This document shows positions 42,812 through 52,703 of a stretch of DNA of 64,000 bases, in pieces. This DNA is from Nitrospira sp. GTDB lineage: Bacteria; Nitrospirota; Nitrospiria; Nitrospirales; Nitrospiraceae. The stretch is taken from NCBI GenBank assembly GCA_022226955.1, contig CP092079.1, positions 124,001-188,000 of the forward strand. Reading direction: 5' to 3'. The position numbers and the translations under genes were made by a program. The notes below the pieces were generated by a model that searched no databases, was not told the origin of the DNA, and saw only the letters and a program-made list of their open reading frames with translations. Each line of letters begins with the position of its first letter. Within the stretch, counting starts at the first letter, position 1.

Positions 42812-45800
42812 CTAGTCTCGCTGATGCACCCAATTCACAAAGCGGCTGTAATGTCCCTCGGGGTTCACATCGATCGATGTGGAATTACCAGAAGACATTT
42901 GATTTTTGAAGCTACAGTCTTGACCGCAATGCACGGTACCGCTAGACCCTAACCCAACCCCATTACTACTCTTGCTATTTACAAGCGTATTTGAACCAGA
43001 CGGCGTCGTTCCAATTACCGGCACGGTGGAAGCTGTGCCCGTTTTATAGAACAACACATAGAGATAACTCACGCCGTCGGAGGCACAGAAATTACTCGCC
43101 GGCGCGAAAGTCGGGAAAAAGATCGTCCCGGCAAACAACGTCGGATTCACCACAGACCGCTCAGCCGCGTAGTTCGTCGCAATCCCGCTAACCGAATCGG
43201 TCAGCGTCACAGGGCCTGGCAAACTCACCCGCCATCCATCCTTGCTTTGCACCAAACCCATCATAGAAGTCGTACCTGTCCCATTAAACGAAGTCACTCC
43301 GGGATTTGTGGGATCTGTGACTTGATTGGTACTCCCGCTACAAATGAGGCAGATGACCGCCTTGGTTACATCCACAAGATCATCATCGTAACAACTCGTG
43401 ATACTGCTTTCCGTGCAAGTTCCACTCAGTACGGAATCTTTGACCCCGAATAATCGTTGTATGGTGTTATCGACTTTGTCCGGATTACTAAAATAGCGCC
43501 CCGTGCCAAAGAACACCCACATCTTATTGGCGTCATCGACTGTCACCGCCGGAGATGCCGCGGAAGGCCCCATCTCCTTGGTCGTTGAACTGGCCGCGTC
43601 CCAAAATGTATCCAGCACCTCCGTCGGTACGCGATTCCCCCCGCTGGCAATCCCCCAACTGGTCGGAGCGCAGGGAGCCGCAGAGCATCCCATGGTCAAG
43701 CGATACATCTTTCCTCGCCAGGGCAATGATCCGTCATGGAGAGTCCTGGCCGCATAAGCGACGTCCGTCCTCCAGTCCCCATCTTTGTCAACGGCCACGA
43801 CATGCCCCATAAAAGATCGCCAAGTGCCTACCGGCATCGTGGTCAAACTCCCTCCGGCCGCAGCCTTTGGCCCAAATTTCAGATCGACAGTATAGAGACT
43901 GGCCTTCTGCTCAGGAGTGGAAGGCAGATCAGCCTGATACCCATTCGGGCCAGACCCAAAGAGCACATACCATTTCTCATTCGTAGGATCGATAGAGGAA
44001 TCCGTCGTCGGATTCATGCGCGCTACAGCCGGATAGCTCGTGGTCAACCCTAATCCACTATCGGTGAACACCCATAGCAGTTTGGGGTCCACTTCGGGAT
44101 TGGTCACATCCAGCGCAAAGTACGCACTGTGGAATGTGCGAGAGACTCCACCGATTGTGGCGGTCATCGGAGGCGCTCCCAATCCGACTGCGCATTGTCC
44201 GCAGCTGCCGCCCATCCGGAATCCTCCAATGAGAATTGTGCCCCACCCACCGGGATGATCGGCATCAGGGGTGAAGACTCGCGCCTCCGTGATCGTCGGC
44301 TTGAGATCGACATAATACACATGGGTGTAATCTGTCCGCGCCAACCACTGCAACTGCGGTAACAGTTGGTGCGGAATAAACGACCATAGCTCAGCGCCGA
44401 GGTTAGGACCGCTGGAGTTGTCTATCTTATTTTTTGTATACCAGCCATGTTCGACCGTCGTGTTGGTCGCTGGATTATCCCCTTTGTGGTAGAAACCTCC
44501 ATTGAATGCGTGGAGCATGCCGTCGTTGGCTCCCACATAGACAACCTGTCGTCTCATACGATACTTCGCATAAAACGCGGTGTACGTTGCATCGCCATAC
44601 GCTAAATCATAGCGTGCTTTAGGCGCCGCAACGACCGTGGGAGTTGAATGGATCGGGTCTCCAAGGCTCCACACTTTGAAATTGCCGCTTCCAACAGGAA
44701 CTTCCAACATGCGTGTCCGCAACCCAGCCACCTCATCTCCCCGAATGAAGTTAATCAGATTCATGGCATTGCTCGATCCTGAACAAGCATCGCCTGCATA
44801 CCGGAGATAGTCTCGCAGAGCCGGACAATTAGCCGTCGTAAAGTCAATCTGCTCGCCCGCGTCGACAACACCATCGTTATCAGGATCAATCCACGTCAAA
44901 ATTTTTCGAGAGGCTGACGTACCCAGCGCCAGCTCTTTCCCCGCCTCCCATATCGGTAACACCGACCGAAGGTCGCCGGTAAACACCGGGGTGGCGCTGT
45001 CGGCAACGCCATCTGCAGGGCTGATATCCTCAAACTTGTCGACCATGACCTTTTGGTAGTTCGGACTGGACGGATCATTGTCGTACCGGCTCACGATGAT
45101 GCGGTCTAGTTCGTAGGTCAGGACTCCATCCTGATTAGTATCCTCGCGGAAGTTTCCGAAGGTATCGACAAACAAGGCATGGGTATACCCCGTCCATTTC
45201 ACATTGGCGCCGCTCTGCCCCACATCGGTTGTAAAAAAATAGGCCTGATAGATAGACCCTTCGCCCGTGGATGACGTCGCCAACACTGAAATCGACGTAC
45301 CTGACGCACTCTTTCGTAGAATCGCCGTAATCGCCGCCATCAAGCGGTCTTGCAGATCATCCACGTTGGAAGACTCAAAGTAATTATCCGGAATCCCGTC
45401 GGTCCCCGGCGCGCCCGTCGCGTTAATGACCTTGTCCCACTCCGACGTCAAATCAGGAAGATTATTTCCGTTGGTGTCCTCAAATCCACCGAGCCGCGCG
45501 GCATGCATCAAGATTTCACGACCGGCAATATTCCCGAAGGCAAAAAAGGTATAGAACGTGATATTCTGAAAACCCTGCAAACAGTGGCCGGTCACTCCCA
45601 GCACCGGAATGGTTCCATCAGCCGTCCCACTACAGGGCCGCATGTCATTCGTGTGCGCCCAGAATGCCACATCATCAAGATAATGGTTGCCGCTATCTGC
45701 ATAATCAGTTTTATGCTCGCCAAGCAGCGTGGCTGGTGGCGTGTTTTGATTTGTATTACAGGTCCCATTAGGCGCATGAATGATCGAATTGCCACCGACA

Positions 45801-47125
45801 CAATGCTGTCCATGCTGACCGTGCGCATAATCGCGCAGCCCGGCGGGAATATTCGTATCCTGCGTCGGCGCTCCATCCGTCACAAGAATGACAAAGGTCT
45901 TGCAACAGGTCACCTGAGTCGAGGTTGAAGCCCAGGGCGGCGTGTGATTGCTTCCGAAGAAAAATGGATCGCGACCGCAAGCGTTAGCAATATATCCAGC
46001 TGGGCAGGTTTCCGTGCCAGTCAGAGCCGAGATCTCCGATGTTCCGATAGAACCAACGCCATTGGCGGCAAAACTTACACCATTGGAATTACCGCCTGAA
46101 AAAGCGATGGGAAACACGTACGATCCGGGAAGATATGTGGAATTAATCTGCGCTACATATCGAACCGTCTCATAGAGCGACTCAGAGAGCGGCGTCCAGG
46201 TCGAGGGAAACGACTCTTGCACCGCATCGACCATTGCCGCAACGTTCGTGTTAAATGTTTCGACCGCGCCTCCACTAAAATCGATCGATTGCCGGGACCC
46301 AACGCCCACCAACATTCTGGCGCCATCGCCGGCCGGCTTGAACTCAAATAAGCCGAACCTCGCCTGCGCGCCAATCTGCTGAATCACACCGGCCGGCTCC
46401 GTGCTGTAACCAATCTTCAGTTCGTACTTCCGCTGGCTATAGCCGTCACTACAATTGCTATTGAAAGAGTTATCGTTATCGACGCAAAAATAGGCGGCAT
46501 CCGTTCCGAAATATACGGTCCCGGGACCGGCGGCTCTGTCCGCCAGGGGAATTCTCCCAACCAGAGCCCCAATCGCTATCGATGCCAACTCGGTATTGAC
46601 ACCCGAGGCTTGTGTGCGAACAGTCTTTAAGGGTGGCGTTCCGTTCGTAGGACATGTCCCATCCGCTGCCCGCGCCACAACACAGTCGCCCCCGATCATC
46701 GATTTTTTCAATGCATCGAATCGTCTAAAGGTCGCCCAGTTCAAAAAATTGCCGTCCCATTGGGTGGTCGTGCAATCCGTAGACAAGAGGGCTTTCGTCG
46801 AAGCCGGCTCAAAGCGCGTGTCCGTCGTGTCGTAGGCATAACAGGTGAGAGAATCGAAATAGCCTGAATAGGTCGTGGTGCTGGCAAAAGCTTGGTCGGC
46901 CCCGTCCACGCAATCCCCATCGTCATTCCGGTCGCATGCCAATCCGCTCATGCTGCCTGAGTTATCGAGCAGCAAGATGATGTTCGGAAGGACCTGGTCG
47001 CTCACAAATGGAGGCACCGCATAGTATTGATCCATCGTTTGAGCGGAGCTGGTATTCGGCCCCAAAAGAACACAAGCCAACGCGGTAATGACGGCTCCAC
47101 GAAATGCGATCTTCCGGCGTTTCAT
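42812..47125 (-). CDS. pilY1: PilY1-like type IV pilus tip adhesin
   Basis: About 1437 aa. The signal peptide (AVITALACVLLGPNTSSA) is followed by a VWA-type domain with MIDAS D54-N-S56-G-S58, then Ca-binding loops such as DTNQDGVLTYE and DPDNDGVVDAGE, and a C-terminal PilY-type beta propeller beginning near YVGANDGMLHAFNG. ATG 47125 has GGAGGG upstream. PilY1 proteins control pilus extension and retraction and bind surfaces. It ends the second minor-pilin cassette. Confidence 0.93.
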   Translation of the reverse strand: MKRRKIAFRGAVITALACVLLGPNTSSAQTMDQYYAVPPFVSDQVLPNIILLLDNSGSMSGLACDRNDDGDCVDGADQAFASTTTYSGYFDSLTCYAYDTTDTRFEPASTKALLSTDCTTTQWDGNFLNWATFRRFDALKKSMIGGDCVVARAADGTCPTNGTPPLKTVRTQASGVNTELASIAIGALVGRIPLADRAAGPGTVYFGTDAAYFCVDNDNSFNSNCSDGYSQRKYELKIGYSTEPAGVIQQIGAQARFGLFEFKPAGDGARMLVGVGSRQSIDFSGGAVETFNTNVAAMVDAVQESFPSTWTPLSESLYETVRYVAQINSTYLPGSYVFPIAFSGGNSNGVSFAANGVGSIGTSEISALTGTETCPAGYIANACGRDPFFFGSNHTPPWASTSTQVTCCKTFVILVTDGAPTQDTNIPAGLRDYAHGQHGQHCVGGNSIIHAPNGTCNTNQNTPPATLLGEHKTDYADSGNHYLDDVAFWAHTNDMRPCSGTADGTIPVLGVTGHCLQGFQNITFYTFFAFGNIAGREILMHAARLGGFEDTNGNNLPDLTSEWDKVINATGAPGTDGIPDNYFESSNVDDLQDRLMAAITAILRKSASGTSISVLATSSTGEGSIYQAYFFTTDVGQSGANVKWTGYTHALFVDTFGNFREDTNQDGVLTYELDRIIVSRYDNDPSSPNYQKVMVDKFEDISPADGVADSATPVFTGDLRSVLPIWEAGKELALGTSASRKILTWIDPDNDGVVDAGEQIDFTTANCPALRDYLRYAGDACSGSSNAMNLINFIRGDEVAGLRTRMLEVPVGSGNFKVWSLGDPIHSTPTVVAAPKARYDLAYGDATYTAFYAKYRMRRQVVYVGANDGMLHAFNGGFYHKGDNPATNTTVEHGWYTKNKIDNSSGPNLGAELWSFIPHQLLPQLQWLARTDYTHVYYVDLKPTITEARVFTPDADHPGGWGTILIGGFRMGGSCGQCAVGLGAPPMTATIGGVSRTFHSAYFALDVTNPEVDPKLLWVFTDSGLGLTTSYPAVARMNPTTDSSIDPTNEKWYVLFGSGPNGYQADLPSTPEQKASLYTVDLKFGPKAAAGGSLTTMPVGTWRSFMGHVVAVDKDGDWRTDVAYAARTLHDGSLPWRGKMYRLTMGCSAAPCAPTSWGIASGGNRVPTEVLDTFWDAASSTTKEMGPSAASPAVTVDDANKMWVFFGTGRYFSNPDKVDNTIQRLFGVKDSVLSGTCTESSITSCYDDDLVDVTKAVICLICSGSTNQVTDPTNPGVTSFNGTGTTSMMGLVQSKDGWRVSLPGPVTLTDSVSGIATNYAAERSVVNPTLFAGTIFFPTFAPASNFCASDGVSYLYVLFYKTGTASTVPVIGTTPSGSNTLVNSKSSNGVGLGSSGTVHCGQDCSFKNQMSSGNSTSIDVNPEGHYSRFVNWVHQRD

Positions 47126-47186
47126 GGCACCCTCCATGTTCACCCCCTGCAACGTACGGTCGCGCATTGCATCCCTCAGGTTTTTC

Positions 47187-47576
47187 TTATTCGGGAAGAA
47201 TCAGCAGCATCCAATCGATTTTGTCGATGGTTCCTTTTTGGATGTGATATCTCACATCGATATCGACTCTCAGGGCAGCCGGCGGCAACGGATCGCCATG
47301 GCGATCGACCAATACGGCTTCCGGCGCAAGACTGACTGTTCGTCCGTCAATCTGAAAGGTTGTCTCGTGAATCGATGTAATTTTCCCCGTCGGATAACTC
47401 GCCACGGCAGCCGGAAACGGCTCATCGGCATAACTCGATGGGGAGGCAGCCATGGCAATAAAAACAGCAACAACCAAACAAACCGTTGCCACGCCACGCC
47501 ACCGAATCAAAATACTGCCACTCTGCCGTTGACGGTTCATGATCCAGGCACTTGTCCTAGGTTGTTCCTCAGCCAT
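47187..47576 (-). CDS. Small exported pilus-operon protein, 129 aa
   Basis: A membrane/signal segment (GVATVCLVVAVFIAMAAS) followed by a small beta domain (GKITSIHETTFQIDGRTVSL, then VDIDVRYHIQKGTIDKID). No family recognised. It overlaps the PilX stop by eight bases and is encoded just upstream of pilY1, so a role with PilY1 is likely. A second ATG at 47540 is possible. Confidence 0.7.
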   Translation of the reverse strand: MAEEQPRTSAWIMNRQRQSGSILIRWRGVATVCLVVAVFIAMAASPSSYADEPFPAAVASYPTGKITSIHETTFQIDGRTVSLAPEAVLVDRHGDPLPPAALRVDIDVRYHIQKGTIDKIDWMLLILPE

Positions 47577-48177
47577 TACTTCCTCGCTTTACACAGCCTT
47601 CACCGGTGGTGTTCAGACAATCAAAAGTTACGATAACCCGGCTGGTAGCGCCTGTCGCCGCATTCGCCGCCACACAGTCTACGCGATAGAATTGATCGTA
47701 GGTTGGCTCGGTAAAGTCACTTCCAACCCTTTGCTTGGAATAGAGAAAATCGATATCTCCGTTCACCACATATCCGTTCACATTCATCGTGAGATTAGGC
47801 ACGTTGCCAGCCCCTATCGCGACGTCTGAATTATTCCTGAGCGTTCCATTTATTTCCTGTGTGAACACCGCCTTATTAAGGGCAGGAACGGGTCCGAGCG
47901 GCGCAATAAGAATCGCCGCAGAATCATCCATTTCTGGGTCATCGATTGTTAATCGGATCGCGCGAACCGCAGTTCCCACACAGGACTCCGCAGCACTGGT
48001 GCCCTCCTCGACCATGCGAATCGAGCCGGCCATCGAGTTTTCAAGCCCGCTCATGGTTAACGCAGCAACCCCTAAGGAACCGGTAATCAACATCAACAGC
48101 ATGACCGTCATGAACGACGTCCCTCGTTCATCACTGCATAGCGAGCCCTTGTTCGATGTCGCATGACAGGTCAACAT
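47569..48177 (-). CDS. PilX-like minor pilin, 202 aa
   Basis: The N-terminus has a pilin-type helix (FMTVMLLMLITGSLGVAALT, then SGLENSMAGSIRMVEEGTSA) typical of PilX, with no classical GFTL motif. The C-terminal part has cysteines (SCVG, DCVAA) that could form disulfides. It helps start pilus assembly. The stop overlaps the next gene. Confidence 0.8.
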   Translation of the reverse strand: MLTCHATSNKGSLCSDERGTSFMTVMLLMLITGSLGVAALTMSGLENSMAGSIRMVEEGTSAAESCVGTAVRAIRLTIDDPEMDDSAAILIAPLGPVPALNKAVFTQEINGTLRNNSDVAIGAGNVPNLTMNVNGYVVNGDIDFLYSKQRVGSDFTEPTYDQFYRVDCVAANAATGATSRVIVTFDCLNTTGEGCVKRGSNG

Positions 48178-48179
48178 GA

Positions 48180-49406
48180 TTACAGCCTTTGGTTGCGAAG
48201 TTCGATGGTCCTGGTCAAGATGCGCCGGCGAAACTGGAAGTAGGCCGCTTGCTGCGCCGGAGAGGCATTATCCCCGAAAGCAAAAACGCCATTCGCATGA
48301 TTGTGGTCGCTGACAACCGGAATCGTCATGCTATGCACCGGCGTAGAATTAGCTTCCCCTATACCCTGATCGGCTCGGGTTTCGCGAGCAACGATGTTGA
48401 CTTGAACTAATCGTATTTTGCTCGGAGTCATGTAGGTGCCATAGGGTCCAGCCGTGCCAAACCAGTTCCGATCAGTAATGAAATCGGCCTGGTCGAACTG
48501 GTTGGACAAATTCAAGTCATCCGGCTGCAAGTCAGGCTTCGCGTCATTCACGCGAGGATCGCAGCCGTCGCAGGCATAGGCCAGTTGAAGATCCTCTACT
48601 CCATCCATAATTGGGATGCAGCCAGAATTATTCTGGTTACAGTTCGGCGGTCCGCCAGGCCCCACCATGGCAATCGGAACAGCGCCGCGTACCAAGCAGG
48701 GCGCAGATCCCTGGCAAAGATTGAGTGCATCGGGGGGAGGAATCACCTGATAAGTGATGCACTGAAGCAGGTAGACCTGAGTGCCCCCGCCGAATGCAAC
48801 CGGCCCAGGAATAGCCGGATTCAGCGTCAGCCCTCCGGCATTCACGGACAAAATTGCCGAGCCAGACACGCCTCCCAAAGAAACCGGCATGCCAAGAAGG
48901 GCGGCCGCGCCACCAGGGATCGCGTTAGCCATCGCGTTTGTGGCATTGGCCGGCATCGGAATATTGGTAATTGCCCCACCTAATCCGCCGATAATTCCTC
49001 CAGGGGGAAGAAACACCTGCCAAAGCGGCCCCACAGCGGCAATCGAGTTCGTCATCGGAACGACCATAGAAACGGTGTCGGACCCGAAATCGGCTCCTAA
49101 CGGATTATTGTCGCCAGGAATCAGCGCCGATGGCATGCCATTGATGTGACATCCGCCTACAGCCGTTGTTAATCCTCGCATCCCGAATCCGGCCAGCTTC
49201 AGATCCGCGGTGATCATGTCGAGAGCGGTTCGCGCGGTCGCCTGGGTTTGACCGATCTGCCCGGTAATACGCGCGCTCTTTTGGCTCACGACGAGCGCGC
49301 TGAACCCCGCCGCCACAATAGCGGTGGTCATCATCGTTGCAACCATGACCTCCATGAGCGTGAAGCCCTTCTGGTCATGCGCCTGCACACCCAGCAATCG
49401 CCCCAT
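48180..49406 (-). CDS. PilW-like minor pilin
   Basis: About 408 aa. Prepilin cleavage motif KGFTLMEVMVATMMTT is followed by the pilin helix. The long Gly/Pro-rich domain has several Cys (YACDGCDPRV, NCNQNNSGC). ATG 49406 follows AGGGGGT at good spacing. A start at 49442 is possible. It is the third gene of the second cassette. Confidence 0.85.
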   Translation of the reverse strand: MGRLLGVQAHDQKGFTLMEVMVATMMTTAIVAAGFSALVVSQKSARITGQIGQTQATARTALDMITADLKLAGFGMRGLTTAVGGCHINGMPSALIPGDNNPLGADFGSDTVSMVVPMTNSIAAVGPLWQVFLPPGGIIGGLGGAITNIPMPANATNAMANAIPGGAAALLGMPVSLGGVSGSAILSVNAGGLTLNPAIPGPVAFGGGTQVYLLQCITYQVIPPPDALNLCQGSAPCLVRGAVPIAMVGPGGPPNCNQNNSGCIPIMDGVEDLQLAYACDGCDPRVNDAKPDLQPDDLNLSNQFDQADFITDRNWFGTAGPYGTYMTPSKIRLVQVNIVARETRADQGIGEANSTPVHSMTIPVVSDHNHANGVFAFGDNASPAQQAAYFQFRRRILTRTIELRNQRL

Positions 49407-49452
49407 GGGCACCCCCTGCACTCTCGTTTTATGCATACCCACTTGATACCCT

Positions 49453-49977
49453 CTATTCCGGCTCTATCACGGTCTGAAACGCCACCGCACGCGTACGTTG
49501 CGTTGAGGTGCGTTCCGTCCATTGAAGCCGTACCGTCACTTGGACGGCACTTGAACCGTCGCGGACCGGCAACACCGGCACGACTTGGACGGTGCCACGA
49601 GGATTCAACAAATTCGAGGCCAAGACCAACGTTCGCCACTGCACACAGTCGCCCTGAATCCCTCTCCTCGCCGCAGTCGATGGCGTGACCCATGAGAATG
49701 GCGCGGCTGGTGCGGGAGCGGGAATTCCCCCGACCAAACAATTTCCAGGCCCAGTGGTATCCACATTATGATAGGCCCAGGAAAACTGCCGGTTGCTTTG
49801 AATCCGCTCCATCATATCGGCCGCAACATTTGTCATAATCGAAAGGTCATTGGCGTCGACGTTTTTAGTGAACGATACGCCTTGCATGGCCGCCATCCCC
49901 ATCACCCCTACCCCTAGGATCGCAGCGGAGACGAGAACCTCCACCAGCGTGAATCCTTTTTCATGACCGACTTTCAT
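49453..49977 (-). CDS. PilV-like minor pilin
   Basis: About 174 aa. Prepilin motif KGFTLVEVLVSAAILGVGVM, then the typical PilV helix (AADMMERIQSNRQFSW). ATG 49977 is the start nearest the signal. It is part of the minor pilin complex that primes pilus assembly. Confidence 0.88.
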   Translation of the reverse strand: MKVGHEKGFTLVEVLVSAAILGVGVMGMAAMQGVSFTKNVDANDLSIMTNVAADMMERIQSNRQFSWAYHNVDTTGPGNCLVGGIPAPAPAAPFSWVTPSTAARRGIQGDCVQWRTLVLASNLLNPRGTVQVVPVLPVRDGSSAVQVTVRLQWTERTSTQRTRAVAFQTVIEPE

Positions 49978-49997
49978 GGGCTGCCTGCTCCTTCTCC

Positions 49998-50513
49998 TCA
50001 CGATGCCGCATTGATCACGCAGGGATTGATAGCCTGCCGACACCAAGTCACCTTCCCTGAAGGCGCAAGCGAGATCGTATAAATCAGACTGGGATCGCGC
50101 ACGCTTTGCAGTTGAATTGTCTGAGCCGCCAGAGGCGACGTACTCAACCCTCTAGGGGTATACCCGATTGGATTGACGGGCAATGGCAGAACCAATTTCA
50201 CATTAAGCGGCAACGTTTCTGCTCCAAGTGGAGGTGTGAATGTCACCTGGTCTAGACCCATCGGCATATTGACTGGAGTCGCCACAATCATGGCGTTACG
50301 GCTGATAGCAGCGGAGCGCGCCAGAATGAGCCGGTTATAAATCGTTGTGGTGGTTTGATAGAGCTCGTACTTGGCATACATGAGCGCCAGGTTCGGAACC
50401 GTCAGCCCCGCGGCAATGCCAATGATGACAACCACGATCATGATTTCAAGAAGGGTAAATCCGCCTTCTTGTGGGTGGATCTTGCTCAGCTTTTTCGATT
50501 GATGGTGCAACAT
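49998..50513 (-). CDS. FimT/GspH-like minor pilin, 171 aa
   Basis: Prepilin motif GGFTLLEIMIVVVIIGIAAG with a Glu at +5, then the pseudopilin helix and a GspH-type domain (NRLILARSAAISRNAMIV). It heads the second minor pilin cassette. TATAAA at 50580-50585 (minus strand) about 70 bases upstream may be the -10 box. Confidence 0.88.
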   Translation of the reverse strand: MLHHQSKKLSKIHPQEGGFTLLEIMIVVVIIGIAAGLTVPNLALMYAKYELYQTTTTIYNRLILARSAAISRNAMIVATPVNMPMGLDQVTFTPPLGAETLPLNVKLVLPLPVNPIGYTPRGLSTSPLAAQTIQLQSVRDPSLIYTISLAPSGKVTWCRQAINPCVINAAS

Positions 50514-50855
50514 GGCATCCCCAACCGAGCAAGGGACATGCCGGTGACGAGGCTCCGTCTCAACGCCTTAACAATTTGATTTATAAAAGGTTGCCGGCGA
50601 TAAACCTAAAGTTGTGATGGTCGATTTTCGCGCAATGTGCCGACAAATTTTGTCCGAATCAGTTGGACCAGCGCGCACACTCACCGTGCGAGATGTGAAG
50701 AAGACTCTCTAATGCCCCACCATATGCCTATGGTGGGGCATCAAATATTAGAGATGCACCGAGGCCGATTTCCAAGGATAGTCACTACCATGAGAGGACT
50801 GGGCAATGAGGATGTTCCTGGTAACAGAACGGCACGAGAAAATTTAATCCAGCTT
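50514..50855. other. Intergenic region between the two pilus cassettes
   Basis: 342 bases without a gene. It holds the perfect hairpin at 50712-50741, which likely ends the ATPase transcript, and the promoter area of the fimT-like gene (TATAAA on the minus strand at 50585-50580; no clear -35). No sigma-54 GG-N10-GC site was found. Confidence 0.5.
50712..50741 (-). terminator. Perfect 13-bp hairpin after the PilB-like gene
   Basis: ATGCCCCACCATA (50712-50724) and its complement (50729-50741) flank a TGCC loop. It lies about 115 bases beyond the ATPase stop on the minus strand; TAGAGAGTCTTC follows, so the T-run is weak. Confidence 0.65.
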
Positions 50856-52703
50856 CTATTTCACCGCCACGGCGCGGACTTGCCGATAGGTCGTGGCGCC
50901 TTCGAAGACTTTCTGAATTCCGTGTTGCAGTAATGTCGCCATTCCTTCACGCTTTGCGACTTCGGCAATCTCCGTCGCTCTGGCTCGAGACTGAATACAG
51001 CGCTTCACCTCATCGGAGCCGGCCAGCAACTCATGCAACGCCATCCGGCCTTTAAATCCGCTCTGATTGCATCGCTCACACCCCTGCGCCCGATAGAGGC
51101 TCAACTCCGGCGAATACATGACGCCTACTCGATCCCAGTCAGCCACTCCATAGGCCTGAACCAGATCGTCAAATTCTTGCCGATCAGGGTGGTATGCCTC
51201 TTTACAGTGCACACAGAGACGCTTGCATAATCGTTGCGCCAGCACGCCGAGCATCGCATCGGAAAAGTTGAATGCGTCGCACCCCAGGTCCAACAATCGC
51301 GTCACGGTCTCAACCGCGCTGTTAGTATGCAGCGTGCTCATCACCAGGTGACCTGTCAATGACGCCTCAATCGCGATATCCGCTGTTTCTTTATCACGCA
51401 TCTCCCCGATCATGATGACATCCGGATCGGCCCGCAGAAACGCCCGCATCGCCGCAGCGAAGGTGAAACCGATCTTGGGGTGCACCTGCACTTGGCGAAG
51501 CCCCTCTTGGGTCAGCTCAATCGGATCTTCTGCCGTCACGATCTTGCGCGCATCGGTATTCACATGCTTCAGCAAGGCATGCAAGGTTGTCGTCTTCCCA
51601 GACCCGGTCGGACCCACGCAGAGCAGAATGCCTTGCGGACGTTCGGCCAACTCTTTCATAACCTGCACAACGCTCGGCATAAACTCCATGGACTCCAATG
51701 GCATCGGCGTTTTTGCGGTTAAAAGTCGCAGCGTCACATCTTCGTTTTCTCCCGCTGTAGGAAGCGTCGCCACACGCAGTTCAAGATCCCGGTCTTTTCC
51801 AAGGCGATAGCGAATCTTGCCATCCTGCGGTTTGCGCCGCTCCGCAATATCGAGATTGGCCATGATCTTGATGCGCGACACCACCGCTCGCCGGTAGCCG
51901 GAAGGAATCTTCATGTAGGGAAAGCAAGTCCCATCAACACGGAAGCGCACAGCCGTGTCTCGCCCGGTTGAGTACGGCTCAATATGAATATCCGAGGCTC
52001 CCAGTCGATCGGCCTCTGCAATCAGATGATTCGCTAATCGCACAATAGCTGAATCGTGCTCCATAATTTGTTGGATTTTGCCGTCGACATCGTTCCAAAC
52101 TTCATGCACGAGTTCGCCAAGAATGTCGGCGATCGCCCCTCGAGCCGACTGCTCTGTGGCCAGAAGCAGCCACTTCTCAAGATCGCGCTGCAAGCCAACC
52201 ACGACTCGAATCGTCAGCCGTGGAAACGCCCGCCGAATATCCGGATCTTTATCGAGGTCCTGCGGGTCTGTTCTCAGAATCTCTACTGCCGTTCCTTGCC
52301 GCTTAATCGGCACCCACCCGCTTTTCCGAAGATACTCAACGCGCAGATTTTTAAGGAGTGCTGTGTCTAGAACGGCGCGGTCATCGTACGCAAGAAACGG
52401 ACAATTGAAATACTCGCTGAGCGCAGCGCCGGCGTCCGACTTGGCAACGTGATAGGTGTCGAGAAGAAGCGGTTCCAGATCAACGCCTTGCGTTTGCACC
52501 GCTTCATACGCTGCCTTCATCTCATCCTGACTGAGCGCGCCGCGAGCCACCAATAGCGTAAGGAGACGGCGCTCCCGCTCCATGCCGCCAGACGGATGTT
52601 TACGTACTAGACGGTCGATGTTATCGGAATGAATTGAGCCAGAAATCTTTTCATTTGAACTCTTCACCAGGCCTCTTCTTTCTGTCCTGTCATGGTCACT
52701 CAT
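50856..52703 (-). CDS. PilB/GspE-type assembly ATPase
   Basis: About 615 aa. The N-terminal MshEN-like domain precedes the ATPase with Walker A (GPTGSGKTTTLHALL), Asp box and Walker B (ADPDVIMIGEMRDKETADIA), and the His box (MSTLHTNSAVE). A C-terminal tetracysteine zinc site (CVHCKEAYH...CERCNQSG) is complete. It powers pilus extension or type II-like secretion. ATG 52703 overlaps the PilX-like stop by eight bases. PilB versus GspE cannot be resolved here. Confidence 0.93.
   Translation of the reverse strand: MSDHDRTERRGLVKSSNEKISGSIHSDNIDRLVRKHPSGGMERERRLLTLLVARGALSQDEMKAAYEAVQTQGVDLEPLLLDTYHVAKSDAGAALSEYFNCPFLAYDDRAVLDTALLKNLRVEYLRKSGWVPIKRQGTAVEILRTDPQDLDKDPDIRRAFPRLTIRVVVGLQRDLEKWLLLATEQSARGAIADILGELVHEVWNDVDGKIQQIMEHDSAIVRLANHLIAEADRLGASDIHIEPYSTGRDTAVRFRVDGTCFPYMKIPSGYRRAVVSRIKIMANLDIAERRKPQDGKIRYRLGKDRDLELRVATLPTAGENEDVTLRLLTAKTPMPLESMEFMPSVVQVMKELAERPQGILLCVGPTGSGKTTTLHALLKHVNTDARKIVTAEDPIELTQEGLRQVQVHPKIGFTFAAAMRAFLRADPDVIMIGEMRDKETADIAIEASLTGHLVMSTLHTNSAVETVTRLLDLGCDAFNFSDAMLGVLAQRLCKRLCVHCKEAYHPDRQEFDDLVQAYGVADWDRVGVMYSPELSLYRAQGCERCNQSGFKGRMALHELLAGSDEVKRCIQSRARATEIAEVAKREGMATLLQHGIQKVFEGATTYRQVRAVAVK

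Noticed and set aside
50586-50660. Sigma-54 promoter upstream of the fimT-like gene
   Set aside because: A GGCAC-ATTGC-like string is present on the minus strand but the GG-N10-GC spacing is not met.
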